The position numbers were made by a program, and so were the translations under genes. Of a stretch of DNA of 36,092 bases, positions 1 through 7,717 are shown one piece after another. Below the pieces are notes generated by a model that did not search any database, had not been told where the DNA came from, and was given only the letters and a program-made list of their open reading frames with translations. How positions within the stretch are numbered: position 1 is the stretch's first letter; the number at the start of each line of letters is the position of its first letter. The DNA is from Gammaproteobacteria bacterium. GTDB taxonomy: Bacteria; Pseudomonadota; Gammaproteobacteria; GRL18. The stretch is from NCBI GenBank assembly GCA_027012135.1, contig JALUZF010000069.1, positions 1 through 36,092 of the forward strand, given 5' to 3'.

Positions 1-99
1 ATTAAAACTTGCGCTTCAATTATCGCTTCGCTTTTAAGTCGTTGTTTTATCAACCGTTTTCTGAACTTTTTCGCCAGAACACCGTTGAGTGAGTGGTGT

Positions 100-127
100 A
101 TTATACGCACTGATTACAGAACGTCAA
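100..127 (-). promoter_or_regulatory. strong stable-RNA-type promoter reading out of the left edge
   Basis: On the minus strand a TTGACG -35 box (122-127) is followed after 16 bases by a perfect TATAAT -10 box (100-105). The sequence upstream of the -35 box is A-rich (about 128-160), like an UP element. No open reading frame starts between the promoter and the window edge; about 95 bases of leader-like sequence follow. It lies after the tRNA-Met terminator, so it is a separate unit. I infer an rRNA or tRNA operon just outside the window; the RNA itself is not visible. Confidence 0.6.
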
Positions 128-207
128 CACTTTTCTCATTTTTTTTACTTTCTTTTTCTGACTGACTTTTAATCGATACGCAATCGATATATCAGCCTTA
201 AGAGAGT

Positions 208-255
208 AAAAAGGGAATGAATAATGTTCTGAATTACTTTGAGCATTATTCATTC
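208..255 (-). terminator. rho-independent terminator of tRNA-Met
   Basis: A perfect 12-bp inverted repeat (215-226 with 244-255, arm GAATGAATAATG) has a 17-base loop and, read on the minus strand, is followed by CCCTTTTT (208-215). It begins 9 bases after the tRNA 3' end, so it most likely ends the single-tRNA transcript and separates it from the downstream stable-RNA promoter. Confidence 0.8.
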
Positions 256-264
256 TCCTGAATA

Positions 265-341
265 TGGTAGCTATGAGTGGACTTGAACCACCGACCCCAG
301 CATTATGAATGCTGTGCTCTAACCAGCTGAGCTACATAGCC
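265..341 (-). tRNA. tRNA-Met (anticodon CAT)
   Basis: The minus strand folds as a full cloverleaf: acceptor stem GGCTATG pairing with CATAGCT, a D-arm with AGCTCAGCTGGTTAGAGC, anticodon loop with CAT at 305-307, T-arm with GGTTCAAGTCC, and an encoded CCA at 265-267. The regular acceptor 1-72 pair and overall sequence fit elongator methionine tRNA. A tRNA-Ile with lysidine-modified CAT is the usual alternative for a CAT anticodon, but the sequence looks like elongator Met. Confidence 0.93.
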
Positions 342-371
342 ATCATCTCTTCTTCCTGAAGAGAGGCGCAC

Positions 372-399
372 ATTTTACTTTATCCCCATTATTTGTCAA
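372..399 (-). promoter_or_regulatory. sigma70 promoter of tRNA-Met
   Basis: Minus-strand TTGACA (394-399), a 16-base spacer and TAAAAT (372-377) sit about 30 bases upstream of the tRNA 5' end. The discriminator is GC-rich (GTGCGCC), as is usual for promoters under stringent control. A short hairpin (CTCTTC/GAAGAG) lies in the leader between promoter and tRNA. Confidence 0.7.
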
Positions 400-424
400 C
401 TGGATGATCCGTTTTTTCAGATCT

Positions 425-2443
425 TTATATCGTATATTCTGATAAGGATGGGTAAAGCAAGTTGATGTCAGATACAGCCAGTCCTTTTTGTTCGGGTGAA
501 TAGCGGCTATATTGTGCTAACAGTACTGGATCCCTTACCCCGATAATAGATATTAGTTCAGAAAGACGAATCCCCTGCCTGACCAGATACATAATGTAGC
601 TATGTAGGAGTGTGTCTTCTGTAATACGTTCAGGATCCATACCTGCATCTACAATACTATAAGTCAGAATTGCTTTAAGGGTTTTCTCTGTAACTGAATC
701 CTTGCCATTATTCCATGCAGGAATAATATCAGACTGTTTAAACCAATGTTTTAATGCCGGCTGCAGCACCACGGTACGGTTTTCAGCTCCTCTTACAGTG
801 ATGGTATTTTCTGTAAAATTAATATCATCCTGCTTTAAGTTTACAATCTCCTGCAAACTTAGTCCGCTCAGCAATAATGCAATAATCTGCCGGCCCTTTA
901 AATCCGCTGTTTGCAGCAGATTAGTAATTTCTGAACTGCTCAGTTCTTCAGGCAGTGATTGTTCAAGGCTTTTTATTTCTTCCTGTTCCAGTGTTTGAGG
1001 AGAATTATAGGCTACTGAGTCCCTGACATTATTGATAATACCCGGCGGAGTGTTATACATATTAACCCCTGAAATAGAGACAGTGGGAGTGTCCGACTCT
1101 TTTCTCGTTAAAAATTCAATGATCCAGACAAAAAACAAGCCCAATACAAATGAACCGGCAAGAGAAATCAGTGCATCTCTGGTGTATTCAGGCCTTATAG
1201 GTTCATGAGCCAGAAATGCCCGTTCAATCACTTTAACCTGTGGAAAATTTTCTGCCTGTTTAGCTTCAATCTGTACTAATCTTTCATTAGCAAGCCGCTG
1301 TAGTTTCTGCAAACCTTCCAGAGCATTTAATAATGACTCATATTCTGCAAATTTTGAGCTGAATTCTGTGGCTTCCTGTTTGTGCAGCTCAAGTTGTCGG
1401 GTTATTTCCTCCAGAGCCTGTGTGGCAGCATTATATTCCTGTTCTGCATTATTCAGGACAATAACCTGTCCATAATCTCTTTTTTGCCGAATTTCCCGTT
1501 CTAGCTCTTTAATTTGCCCAGGCAGTACGTTCATATTCGGATATAAAGCCAGGTAACTACGGGTATATTTTCGATCGAATGCAGCCAGTTTTTCTTTAAG
1601 TTTCTGTAAACGCAGCTCCAGGACCTGCATGCCCCGCTTATCTTCATCCGGTATAATAATTTTACCTTCACTGATTGCCTTTTTTACCGCATCAAGGTGA
1701 GCTTTAGCCCTGATTTTATCTTCAGTCATCTGATTAAATGAATGATTTAATGCCTTAAATCGTGCCAGTGACTGGTTTTCAAATACATTTTTTCGGTCCA
1801 GTGACGTTATATTATTATGACTTCTAAATTGTTCCAGGTCTGCTCTTTTAAGAACGATTTGCTGCTCCAGTCCAGCCAGTTCTTCCTGTAATGCTTTTAT
1901 TGTTGTTCCTGTCGTGTGTCGAATATCCTCTGCTCTTTTTTCCAGGTATACATCAATCCAGGTATTAACCAGGTTCATGATAATCTTCGGAGAGTTACCG
2001 ACTGCAGAGAGTTCTACCAGGTTGGTTTCCGGAACAGCCTGAACATTCAGCATATTGCGAATATCTGAAACCGTTAAGCTGCTCAGTAATTTCTGCTCAT
2101 CTGGTGACAGTATTTCAGATTTAACCTGATTTAATCGCTGGAGGATTTCTTCTAATATCATATTTCCAGTCAGCAGCTGTTTCTGTATTGCCACATGCTG
2201 GATATCGGCATCATCACTTTGTCGATCAATTGCCGTTGGTGCTACCGTTAATAATGTAGCATAACTTTTATAAACAGCAGGGCGGCCGTAGACATAAGTG
2301 AGACTGATACCCAGACTGATCAGAAATACCAGCATAAAGACAAGGAGTCTGCGGGAGCGGTACCAGGGAGGAGTGTTAATGCTAGTATTCTGGCTATACT
2401 GCTGGCCGGAAAACATATCAATTTGAGGCTGGGTATTATTCAT
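425..2443 (-). CDS. Wzz/GumC-like polysaccharide chain-length protein fused to a degenerate tyrosine-recombinase-like domain
   Basis: The 672-residue protein has the polysaccharide co-polymerase layout: a short cytoplasmic N-terminus, a membrane segment (about 33-53), a Wzz-type periplasmic region with long coiled coils (about 175-400), and a second membrane segment (about 422-445). No BY-kinase Walker motifs follow. Instead, after a linker, residues about 498-650 resemble the catalytic fold of tyrosine recombinases: LLLSGLSLQEIVNLKQDDI corresponds to the box-I helix, TLLHSYIMYLVRQGI to the HxxR helix, and AQYSRY to the tyrosine region. The expected catalytic residues are mostly absent: box-I Arg is Ser529, the HxxR Arg is Leu613 and its His is Asp610, and the later His/Trp is Val636. 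I infer a cytosolic DNA-binding or protein-interaction module rather than an active recombinase. The recombinase assignment is from pattern only. The gene stands alone between ychF and tRNA-Met, with no glycosyltransferases nearby. Confidence 0.8.
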   Translation of the reverse strand: MNNTQPQIDMFSGQQYSQNTSINTPPWYRSRRLLVFMLVFLISLGISLTYVYGRPAVYKSYATLLTVAPTAIDRQSDDADIQHVAIQKQLLTGNMILEEILQRLNQVKSEILSPDEQKLLSSLTVSDIRNMLNVQAVPETNLVELSAVGNSPKIIMNLVNTWIDVYLEKRAEDIRHTTGTTIKALQEELAGLEQQIVLKRADLEQFRSHNNITSLDRKNVFENQSLARFKALNHSFNQMTEDKIRAKAHLDAVKKAISEGKIIIPDEDKRGMQVLELRLQKLKEKLAAFDRKYTRSYLALYPNMNVLPGQIKELEREIRQKRDYGQVIVLNNAEQEYNAATQALEEITRQLELHKQEATEFSSKFAEYESLLNALEGLQKLQRLANERLVQIEAKQAENFPQVKVIERAFLAHEPIRPEYTRDALISLAGSFVLGLFFVWIIEFLTRKESDTPTVSISGVNMYNTPPGIINNVRDSVAYNSPQTLEQEEIKSLEQSLPEELSSSEITNLLQTADLKGRQIIALLLSGLSLQEIVNLKQDDINFTENTITVRGAENRTVVLQPALKHWFKQSDIIPAWNNGKDSVTEKTLKAILTYSIVDAGMDPERITEDTLLHSYIMYLVRQGIRLSELISIIGVRDPVLLAQYSRYSPEQKGLAVSDINLLYPSLSEYTI

Positions 2444-2581
2444 AATCTATAGGCGCTTATTATTCATCCTGAATCATAATGACTCCAAACACTATAGATA
2501 TTGAACTATAAACGCTAACAACACAATAACAAGTTTCAAAAAGTATTAATATTTTGTATTGTCAGCCAGGGGCCTGATTAT

Positions 2582-3673
2582 TTAGACATTAAAGCGGAAG
2601 TGCAGAACATCGCCATCCTGAACGACATAGTCTTTGCCTTCTATGCGCAACTTGCCTTTTTCTTTGGCTCCTGCTTCGCCCTGATATTTAATAAAATCAT
2701 CGTAGGCAATCACTTCTGCACGGATAAAGCCCCGCTCAAAATCAGTGTGTATGACAGCAGCGGCTTTTGGTGCTGTAGCGCCCACTGGAATTGTCCAGGC
2801 ACGAACTTCTTTTACTCCGGCGGTAAAATAGGTTTGCAGGTTAAGCAGTTTATAACCTGCCCGAATCACCCGGTTTAAGCCCGGTTCTTCCAGCCCCAGA
2901 TCATCCAGGAATTCTTTAAGTTCTTCTTCATCCAGTTCCACCATTTCAGCTTCAATGGCTGCGCATACACTGACCACACCCGAGCCTTCCCTGTCGGCAT
3001 AAGCCTGAACCTGTTCCAGATAGGGGTTGTTTTCAAAACCGTCTTCATTGACATTGGCAATGTAAACCGTGGGTTTTAAGGTCAGTAATTGCAGATCGCG
3101 GATTTCTTTTTTTTCATCATCACTGAGATCCAGGGTTCTTGCCGTTTCACCTTTTTCCAGATGATCTTTGATCTTTTCCAGCAGGTTTTTTCGGGCCAGA
3201 GCTTCTTTATTGCCGCTTTTAGAATTTTTGACGGCTTTAAGGTGGGCTTTTTCCACACTTTCAAGATCCGCCAGAGTCAGTTCGGTATTGATAATTTCAA
3301 TATCATCAATGGGATCAATTTTTCCGGAGACATGGACGATATCATCATTTTCAAAACAGCGTACCACATGGGCAATGGCATCGGTTTCCCGGATATTGGC
3401 CAGAAATTTATTACCCAGTCCTTCACCTTTTGAAGCGCCTTCCACCAGGCCGGCAATATCAACAAATTCCATAGAAGTCGGGACTATCCGTTCCGGTTTG
3501 ACAATATCGGCCAGGGCATTTAGACGCGGATCCGGCATGGGTACTATACCCACATTAGGTTCTATGGTACAGAACGGGTAGTTTTCGGCCTGTATTCCGG
3601 CTTTGGTCAAGGCATTGAAAAGAGTTGATTTACCTACATTAGGCAGGCCAACGATTCCACATTTAAATCCCAT
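2582..3673 (-). CDS. ychF: redox-regulated ribosome-associated ATPase YchF (OLA1 family)
   Basis: The 363-residue product has the Obg-family P-loop GLPNVGKST at residues 9-17, the NVNE motif in place of the GTPase NKxD (which gives the family its ATP preference), a central coiled-coil insert (about 130-200) and a C-terminal TGS domain ending in the conserved [13 protein letters not shown]. Length matches E. coli YchF. It binds ribosomes and is tied to stress responses and translation control. The pth-ychF pair is the usual gammaproteobacterial order; here they are about 80 bases apart with a palindromic repeat between them. ATG start with coding evidence directly from residue 1. Confidence 0.97.
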   Translation of the reverse strand: MGFKCGIVGLPNVGKSTLFNALTKAGIQAENYPFCTIEPNVGIVPMPDPRLNALADIVKPERIVPTSMEFVDIAGLVEGASKGEGLGNKFLANIRETDAIAHVVRCFENDDIVHVSGKIDPIDDIEIINTELTLADLESVEKAHLKAVKNSKSGNKEALARKNLLEKIKDHLEKGETARTLDLSDDEKKEIRDLQLLTLKPTVYIANVNEDGFENNPYLEQVQAYADREGSGVVSVCAAIEAEMVELDEEELKEFLDDLGLEEPGLNRVIRAGYKLLNLQTYFTAGVKEVRAWTIPVGATAPKAAAVIHTDFERGFIRAEVIAYDDFIKYQGEAGAKEKGKLRIEGKDYVVQDGDVLHFRFNV

Positions 3674-3695
3674 GTTTTATCTCGTTTTGTATGTG

Positions 3696-3728
3696 CCCTC
3701 ACCCTGGCCCTCTCCCATGGGGAGAGGG
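3696..3728. repeat. palindromic intergenic repeat, copy 1
   Basis: CACCCTGGCCCTCTCCC followed by ATGG and GGAGAGGG forms a hairpin-capable palindrome in the pth-ychF gap. The same core recurs at 5188, 22129 and (diverged) 24905, always between genes. It looks like a REP-type element. Confidence 0.7.
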
Positions 3729-3750
3729 ATAAAGCAAGGGACTGAATTAG

Positions 3751-4332
3751 TTATTTTGCATGTAGCTGGTTCATAGCTTTTTGCATATCACCGCTGATGA
3801 TCAGCTCCAGAGCATCCATTGTTTTATCGATTGCTGATTCTATCAGCTGTTTTTCACTGGCCGGCGTTTTTCCCAGTACATAACCAACCACCTGCTCCTT
3901 AGAGCCGGGGTGTCCGATCCCCAGGCGCAGGCGATAAAAATCTTTACTGCCTAGCTGGTTAATAGTATCACGTAAGCCATTATGCCCGCCATGGCCACCA
4001 CCCTGCTTTAATCTGGCCGTACCGGGCGACAGATCAAGTTCATCATGCACAACCAGGATCTGTTCCGGTTTGATTTTATAAAACTGCGCCAGCCGTGCTA
4101 TGGACTGACCACTGCGGTTCATAAAATTCATAGGCTTAATTAACCATACGCTATCAGCACCCAGATTAACTTTGGCTGCTTCAGCAAAAAACTTGCTTTC
4201 TTTTTTCAGAGATAAATTGTATTGATACACTAAATGATCAATAAACCAGAAGCCGGCATTATGGCGGGTATTTTCGTATTCGTTACCGGGGTTACCCAAG
4301 CCTGCAATGATCTGAATTGTATTATTAGGCAT
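3751..4332 (-). CDS. pth: peptidyl-tRNA hydrolase
   Basis: The 193-residue enzyme hydrolyses peptidyl-tRNA released from stalled ribosomes, recycling tRNA. The family signature is intact: GLGNPGNEYENTRHNAGF near the N-terminus (Asn14 and catalytic His24), KPMNFMNRSGQ (about 66-76) and the VVHDELDL segment with Asp97. Length and all motifs match E. coli Pth. It follows rplY on the same strand with a 75-base gap that contains an inverted repeat, and precedes ychF, the conserved arrangement in this class. Confidence 0.97.
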   Translation of the reverse strand: MPNNTIQIIAGLGNPGNEYENTRHNAGFWFIDHLVYQYNLSLKKESKFFAEAAKVNLGADSVWLIKPMNFMNRSGQSIARLAQFYKIKPEQILVVHDELDLSPGTARLKQGGGHGGHNGLRDTINQLGSKDFYRLRLGIGHPGSKEQVVGYVLGKTPASEKQLIESAIDKTMDALELIISGDMQKAMNQLHAK

Positions 4333-4358
4333 GGTAATAAGATTATGGTATGAGAAAT

Positions 4359-4393
4359 ACCACCAGGAGCTTTATAACAAAGCACCTGGTGGT
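4359..4393 (-). terminator. inverted repeat between rplY and pth, possible weak terminator or attenuator
   Basis: ACCACCAGG (4359-4367) pairs perfectly with CCTGGTGGT (4385-4393) across a 17-base loop. On the minus strand it follows rplY by 14 bases. The tail is ATTTCTCAT, not a clean T-run, so partial termination or mRNA 3'-end protection is more likely than full termination. Confidence 0.4.
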
Positions 4394-4407
4394 GTTATAG
4401 CGGAAGC

Positions 4408-5055
4408 TTATTCTTCTTCGCTTTCGTCAGCTGCAGCTGCAGCTTCTTCTTCGCCTTCTTCTTCAGCTTTATCACCACGTGGTGTGTGAATAGAAGCAAT
4501 CGCCTGGTCATGGCCTTCACCCTGAGACATAGCAACACTGGTAACACCTTCAGGCAGTTTCAGATCAGTGATGTGAATAGATTCACCAGTGTCCAGATCA
4601 GTCATATCGACTTCAATGTATTCTGGTAAATCTTTTGCCAGACAGGCAACTTCAATTTCTGTCATCAGGTGAGCAATCAGACCACCGGCTTTAACACCTG
4701 CACAAACTTCTTCGTTGATGAAGTGTAGTGGTACATTCACGTGCAGAGACTGAGTGGCATCAAAACGCTGAAAGTCAGCGTGCATAATCTGAACTTTAGC
4801 CGGGTGACGCTGCAAATCCTTGATAATCACTTTTTCGGTTTCACCGTCTTTAACATTAATAGTCAGGATGTGAGAGAAGAACGCTTCGTCTTCTACCGAA
4901 TGCAGAATGTCATCATGTCTGATGGCCAGCATGGTAGGCTCTTTGCCCGCACCATAGATAATTGCAGGTACCTTACCGGCATGACGCAGGCGGCGGCTCG
5001 CACCCTTCCCCGTGTCAGCTCGAAGTTCTGCAGCAAGAGTAAATGTTGCACTCAT
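4408..5055 (-). CDS. rplY: 50S ribosomal protein L25, long (Ctc/TL5) form
   Basis: The 215-residue protein binds 5S rRNA. Residues about 1-95 are the L25 domain (RKDTGKG-type start, [14 protein letters not shown]), and the rest is the TL5/Ctc C-terminal domain, ending in an acidic Glu/Ala/Asp tail. This two-domain form is about twice the length of E. coli L25 and is common outside the enterics. ATG start has a TTGGAGAAAC Shine-Dalgarno region. A strong hairpin-plus-T-run lies directly upstream, separating it from prs. Confidence 0.96.
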   Translation of the reverse strand: MSATFTLAAELRADTGKGASRRLRHAGKVPAIIYGAGKEPTMLAIRHDDILHSVEDEAFFSHILTINVKDGETEKVIIKDLQRHPAKVQIMHADFQRFDATQSLHVNVPLHFINEEVCAGVKAGGLIAHLMTEIEVACLAKDLPEYIEVDMTDLDTGESIHITDLKLPEGVTSVAMSQGEGHDQAIASIHTPRGDKAEEEGEEEAAAAADESEEE

Positions 5056-5066
5056 GTTGTTTCTCC

Positions 5067-5127
5067 AAAATTAAAAAATAAAAAGCCAGCTATGTGAATG
5101 GGTTGATAGCCATTTACGTAGCTGACT
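5067..5127 (-). terminator. rho-independent terminator between prs and rplY
   Basis: On the minus strand AGTCAGCTACGTAAATGG pairs with a near-perfect complement ending in AGCTGGCT (hairpin 5084-5127), followed by TTTTTATTTTTTAATTTT (5067-5083). It ends only a dozen bases before the rplY start codon, so it could end the prs transcript or act as a leader attenuator for rplY-pth-ychF. A second small hairpin (CCTGTCAT/ATGACAGG, 5134-5157) lies just upstream. Confidence 0.7.
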
Positions 5128-5187
5128 GTAGATCCTGTCATCGCGACCAATGACAGGGCGGTAATGGGATGAGTCCCAAAATTTGTT

Positions 5188-5218
5188 CCCTCACCCTGGC
5201 CCTCTCCCAGAGAGGCCG
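5188..5218. repeat. palindromic intergenic repeat, copy 2
   Basis: The CACCCTGGCCCTCTCCC core is identical to copy 1; the returning arm is partly degenerate (AGAGAGGCC). It lies just after the prs stop codon in the prs-rplY gap. Confidence 0.65.
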
Positions 5219-5231
5219 GAGTGAAGATTAA

Positions 5232-6185
5232 TTAGTCCATATAGAGCGAACTGACCGATTCTTCACGGTTAATGCGCATCATGGTTTCGCCTAGAATCAT
5301 GGCGCTGCTTAGCTGGCGGATTTTAGTACATTTTTCGGCTTCCGGTTTCAGCGGAATAGTGTCTGTAACCACCAGGTGATCCAGTTCCGAAGCATTGAGG
5401 TTATCAATGGCCGGGCCGGATAATACCGGGTGGGTAATATAAGCCATAACCTTGGATGCCCCGTGCTCTTTCAGAGCGGCAGCGGCTTTACACAGGGTAC
5501 CGGCCGTATCCACCAGATCATCAACCAGCAGGCAGGAACGTCCTTCAACGTCCCCGATAATATTCATTACTTTGGCCACATTGGCCTTGGGGCGGCGTTT
5601 ATCAATAATCGCCAGATCCGCATCATCCAGTCGCTTGGCCAGTGCTCTGGCACGAACTACACCACCGACATCCGGTGACACCACCATCAGGTCAGGGTAT
5701 TTCTGACGCCAGATATCACCCAGTAAAATAGGTGAGGCATAAACATTGTCCACCGGTATATCAAAAAAGCCCTGGATCTGATCGGCATGTAAATCAACGG
5801 TCAGTACCCGGTTGATTCCGACACCGGAAATCATATTGGCCACCACCTTAGCGGTAATGGCGACCCTGGCTGAACGCGGCCGCCGATCCTGGCGGGCATA
5901 ACCAAAATACGGCACTACCGCAGTAATACGCCGTGCTGATGCCCTGCGTATGGCATCACCCATGACCATCAGTTCCATCAGGTGATCATTGGCAGGCTGA
6001 CAGGTTGGCTGGACAATAAATACGTCTTTTCCACGTACATTCTCCATCAGTTCAACCATGATTTCACTGTCACTGAACTTATCGACATAAGCCTTACCCA
6101 AAGGTATGTTCAGATGCCTGCAAATATCTTTTGCCAGTTTCGGGTTCGCATTTCCCGAAAAAACCATCATGTCTGAGTCGGACAC
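5232..6185 (-). CDS. prs: ribose-phosphate pyrophosphokinase (PRPP synthetase)
   Basis: The 317-residue class I enzyme makes phosphoribosyl pyrophosphate from ribose 5-phosphate and ATP for purine, pyrimidine, His, Trp and NAD synthesis. Visible signatures are [27 protein letters not shown] (about 97-102), [11 protein letters not shown] (about 131-141) and the PRPP loop [10 protein letters not shown] (221-230). Length matches E. coli Prs. It lies downstream of tRNA-Gln, its usual neighbour, and has its own likely -10 box upstream. Confidence 0.97.
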   Translation of the reverse strand: MSDSDMMVFSGNANPKLAKDICRHLNIPLGKAYVDKFSDSEIMVELMENVRGKDVFIVQPTCQPANDHLMELMVMGDAIRRASARRITAVVPYFGYARQDRRPRSARVAITAKVVANMISGVGINRVLTVDLHADQIQGFFDIPVDNVYASPILLGDIWRQKYPDLMVVSPDVGGVVRARALAKRLDDADLAIIDKRRPKANVAKVMNIIGDVEGRSCLLVDDLVDTAGTLCKAAAALKEHGASKVMAYITHPVLSGPAIDNLNASELDHLVVTDTIPLKPEAEKCTKIRQLSSAMILGETMMRINREESVSSLYMD

Positions 6186-6218
6186 CTTCTGTTCCTCAGT
6201 GGAAATTAAGTTGCCGTT

Positions 6219-6224
6219 ATTGTA
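6219..6224 (-). promoter_or_regulatory. possible -10 box of the prs promoter
   Basis: Minus-strand TACAAT, preceded by an AT-rich stretch, lies 34 bases before the prs start codon. I do not see a good -35 hexamer at the right distance. The upstream 240 bases hold three short copies of a GCTAAAGGCTT-like motif and no gene. Confidence 0.3.
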
Positions 6225-6427
6225 GCAAATTTAATCTTAAAAGCCTTTAACTCGATAAAAAAAGCCTTTAGCTCAAAAAAATAGCCTTAATTTAAAACGC
6301 TTTTTATATTCGTTCCTGGTATTTCTGTGGGGTTATTTATTAAGTTGAGAAGCCTTTAGCCTGTATGGCCTTAGCAGACCCTGGCCAACAAAAAATTTGT
6401 CCGTTAAATTTTCTGTTCTTAAAGAAG

Positions 6428-6502
6428 TGGCTGGGCCGGCAGGATTCGAACCTGCGCATGCCAGGATCAAAACCTGGTGCCTTACCGCTTGGCGACGGCC
6501 CA
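6428..6502 (-). tRNA. tRNA-Gln (anticodon TTG)
   Basis: The minus strand gives a full cloverleaf with acceptor stem TGGGCCG/CGGCCCA, a seven-base anticodon loop TTTTGAT carrying TTG (6468-6470), a T-arm with GGTTCGAATCC and an encoded CCA. The unpaired-type U1 start is characteristic of bacterial tRNA-Gln. The position between ispE and prs is a conserved gammaproteobacterial arrangement. Confidence 0.95.
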
Positions 6503-6515
6503 ACAATAACCGAGC

Positions 6516-6543
6516 ATAATATGTTTTCGATTTTAATCGTCAC
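6516..6543 (-). promoter_or_regulatory. promoter of tRNA-Gln
   Basis: Minus-strand GTGACG (6538-6543), a 16-base spacer and TATTAT (6516-6521) precede the tRNA by 13 bases, with a GC-containing discriminator (GCTCGG). The architecture copies that of the tRNA-Met promoter at 372-399. Confidence 0.6.
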
Positions 6544-6683
6544 ATATCAGGTAGTCAACTTAGTGATAGAACCCGCATAGATACTAAATTCTATATAAAA
6601 ATGACGCCTTGCCAAAAAGGTGGGTGGATTATACGCTGAAATTTTTTATTTGTCACACCTAAAATTAATTTTTTTTATAATTT

Positions 6684-6837
6684 TTCAGTATACCTGACCG
6701 TGACTGGCTGCAGTACCTTATTTCCGGGGTTTTGAAAACATGGATGTTTTCACAAAGCAATACATGGATGTACTTGAGCGTCCCCGGAAATAAGGTACTG
6801 CAGCCAGTCACTCTAAGACATTCCAATGTATACTGAA
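6684..6837. repeat. 154-bp nested inverted-repeat element downstream of ispE
   Basis: A perfect 30-bp inverted repeat (6700-6729 with 6782-6811) is enclosed by a second perfect 10-bp pair TTCAGTATAC/GTATACTGAA (6684-6693, 6828-6837). The 52-bp interior holds two smaller palindromes with the shared core ACATGGATGT (6734-6751 and 6761-6772). It lies 15 bases after the ispE stop codon and fills most of the ispE to tRNA-Gln gap. No coding signal fits it. It could be a non-autonomous mobile element or a REP/BIME-like cluster, and its transcript would form a very stable stem at the ispE mRNA 3' end. The remainder of the gap (about 6544-6683) shows nothing recognisable. Confidence 0.85.
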
Positions 6838-6851
6838 TAATTATATGTTTC

Positions 6852-7682
6852 TTAATTTTGTGAATATAAAGGAGAAATATTACATCCCCGGGCATAAAAG
6901 CCGTCTATTTGATCAGGCTTCTTCTGTAAAATTTCCTGCGCCTGGGCTTCTGATTTTACCGGGGCAAAAACACAGGCACCTGTGCCGGTCATTCTGGCTG
7001 GTGCGAACTGAGACAGCCATTGAATGGCATCATTCACTTCAGGATATTGCTGGCAGACCACGTCTTCGCAGACATTAATCCCTTCACCTGCCTGAAAACG
7101 GTTAATATCCAGCGGTAAACAGTCTCTTTTTAAATTATCTGAGGAAAATATTTTTGCTGTAGAAACTGAAACTCCGGGGATCAATATTACATACCAGGGT
7201 TCATCAAGCTGTACAGGAGATAAATTTTCACCGACGCCTTCAGCCCAGGCCGCATAACCATGGACAAAAATGGGGACATCGGCCCCCAGTACAAGCCCAA
7301 GGTGAGCCAGTTCATCCTTATCAAGGTTTATATTCCAGAGCTGGTTCAGTGCCGCCAGGGCAGTGGCTGCATCACTGCTGCCGCCGCCCAGACCACCGCC
7401 CATGGGCAGTTTTTTTCTGATACAGATATTAACTCCTTTGGGATGACTGGATTTCTGCTGTAATAATCGGGCGGCTTTTACCACCAGGTTATCTTTATCG
7501 GCCACACCAGCTAGCGGGGTTTCAAGTACAATTTCGCTATCATCACGCACTTCAAAACTGAGTTCATCGGCATAATCAAGAAACTGGAAAACGGTCTGCA
7601 GTTCATGATAGCCATCTTCTCTCTGACCGGTAATATGTAAGAAACGGTTAATTTTAGCCGGTGCCAGCCATATTTTTTTCAA
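6852..7682 (-). CDS. ispE: 4-diphosphocytidyl-2-C-methyl-D-erythritol kinase
   Basis: GHMP kinase of the MEP isoprenoid pathway; it phosphorylates CDP-ME at the 2-hydroxyl. The N-terminal APAKINRFLHITGQREDGYH, the glycine-rich ATP loop LPMGGGLGGGSSDAA and the C-terminal MTGTGACVFA are all present. I place the start at TTG 7682: it has an AGCAGGA Shine-Dalgarno 9 bases upstream, gives 276 residues (E. coli has 283) and begins 35 bases after the lolB stop. An in-frame ATG at 7757 would add 25 residues unlike the family and overlap lolB. It is cotranscribed with lolB and the TPR lipoprotein gene. Confidence 0.95.
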   Translation of the reverse strand: MKKIWLAPAKINRFLHITGQREDGYHELQTVFQFLDYADELSFEVRDDSEIVLETPLAGVADKDNLVVKAARLLQQKSSHPKGVNICIRKKLPMGGGLGGGSSDAATALAALNQLWNINLDKDELAHLGLVLGADVPIFVHGYAAWAEGVGENLSPVQLDEPWYVILIPGVSVSTAKIFSSDNLKRDCLPLDINRFQAGEGINVCEDVVCQQYPEVNDAIQWLSQFAPARMTGTGACVFAPVKSEAQAQEILQKKPDQIDGFYARGCNISPLYSQN

Positions 7683-7717
7683 GGGTGTTGTTCCTGCTTG
7701 TTTTTTCTGATAATAGT

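Noticed and set aside
425-1000. An active integrase or a genomic island boundary
   Set aside because: The recombinase-like region lacks most catalytic residues, is fused to Wzz, and no att duplication of the tRNA is visible.
6340-6580. Short reading frames on both strands across tRNA-Gln
   Set aside because: They translate the tRNA gene and its flanks.
6665-6895. Minus-strand 76-residue reading frame over the nested inverted repeat
   Set aside because: It is made of the palindromic repeat and overlaps the ispE 3' end; no coding character.
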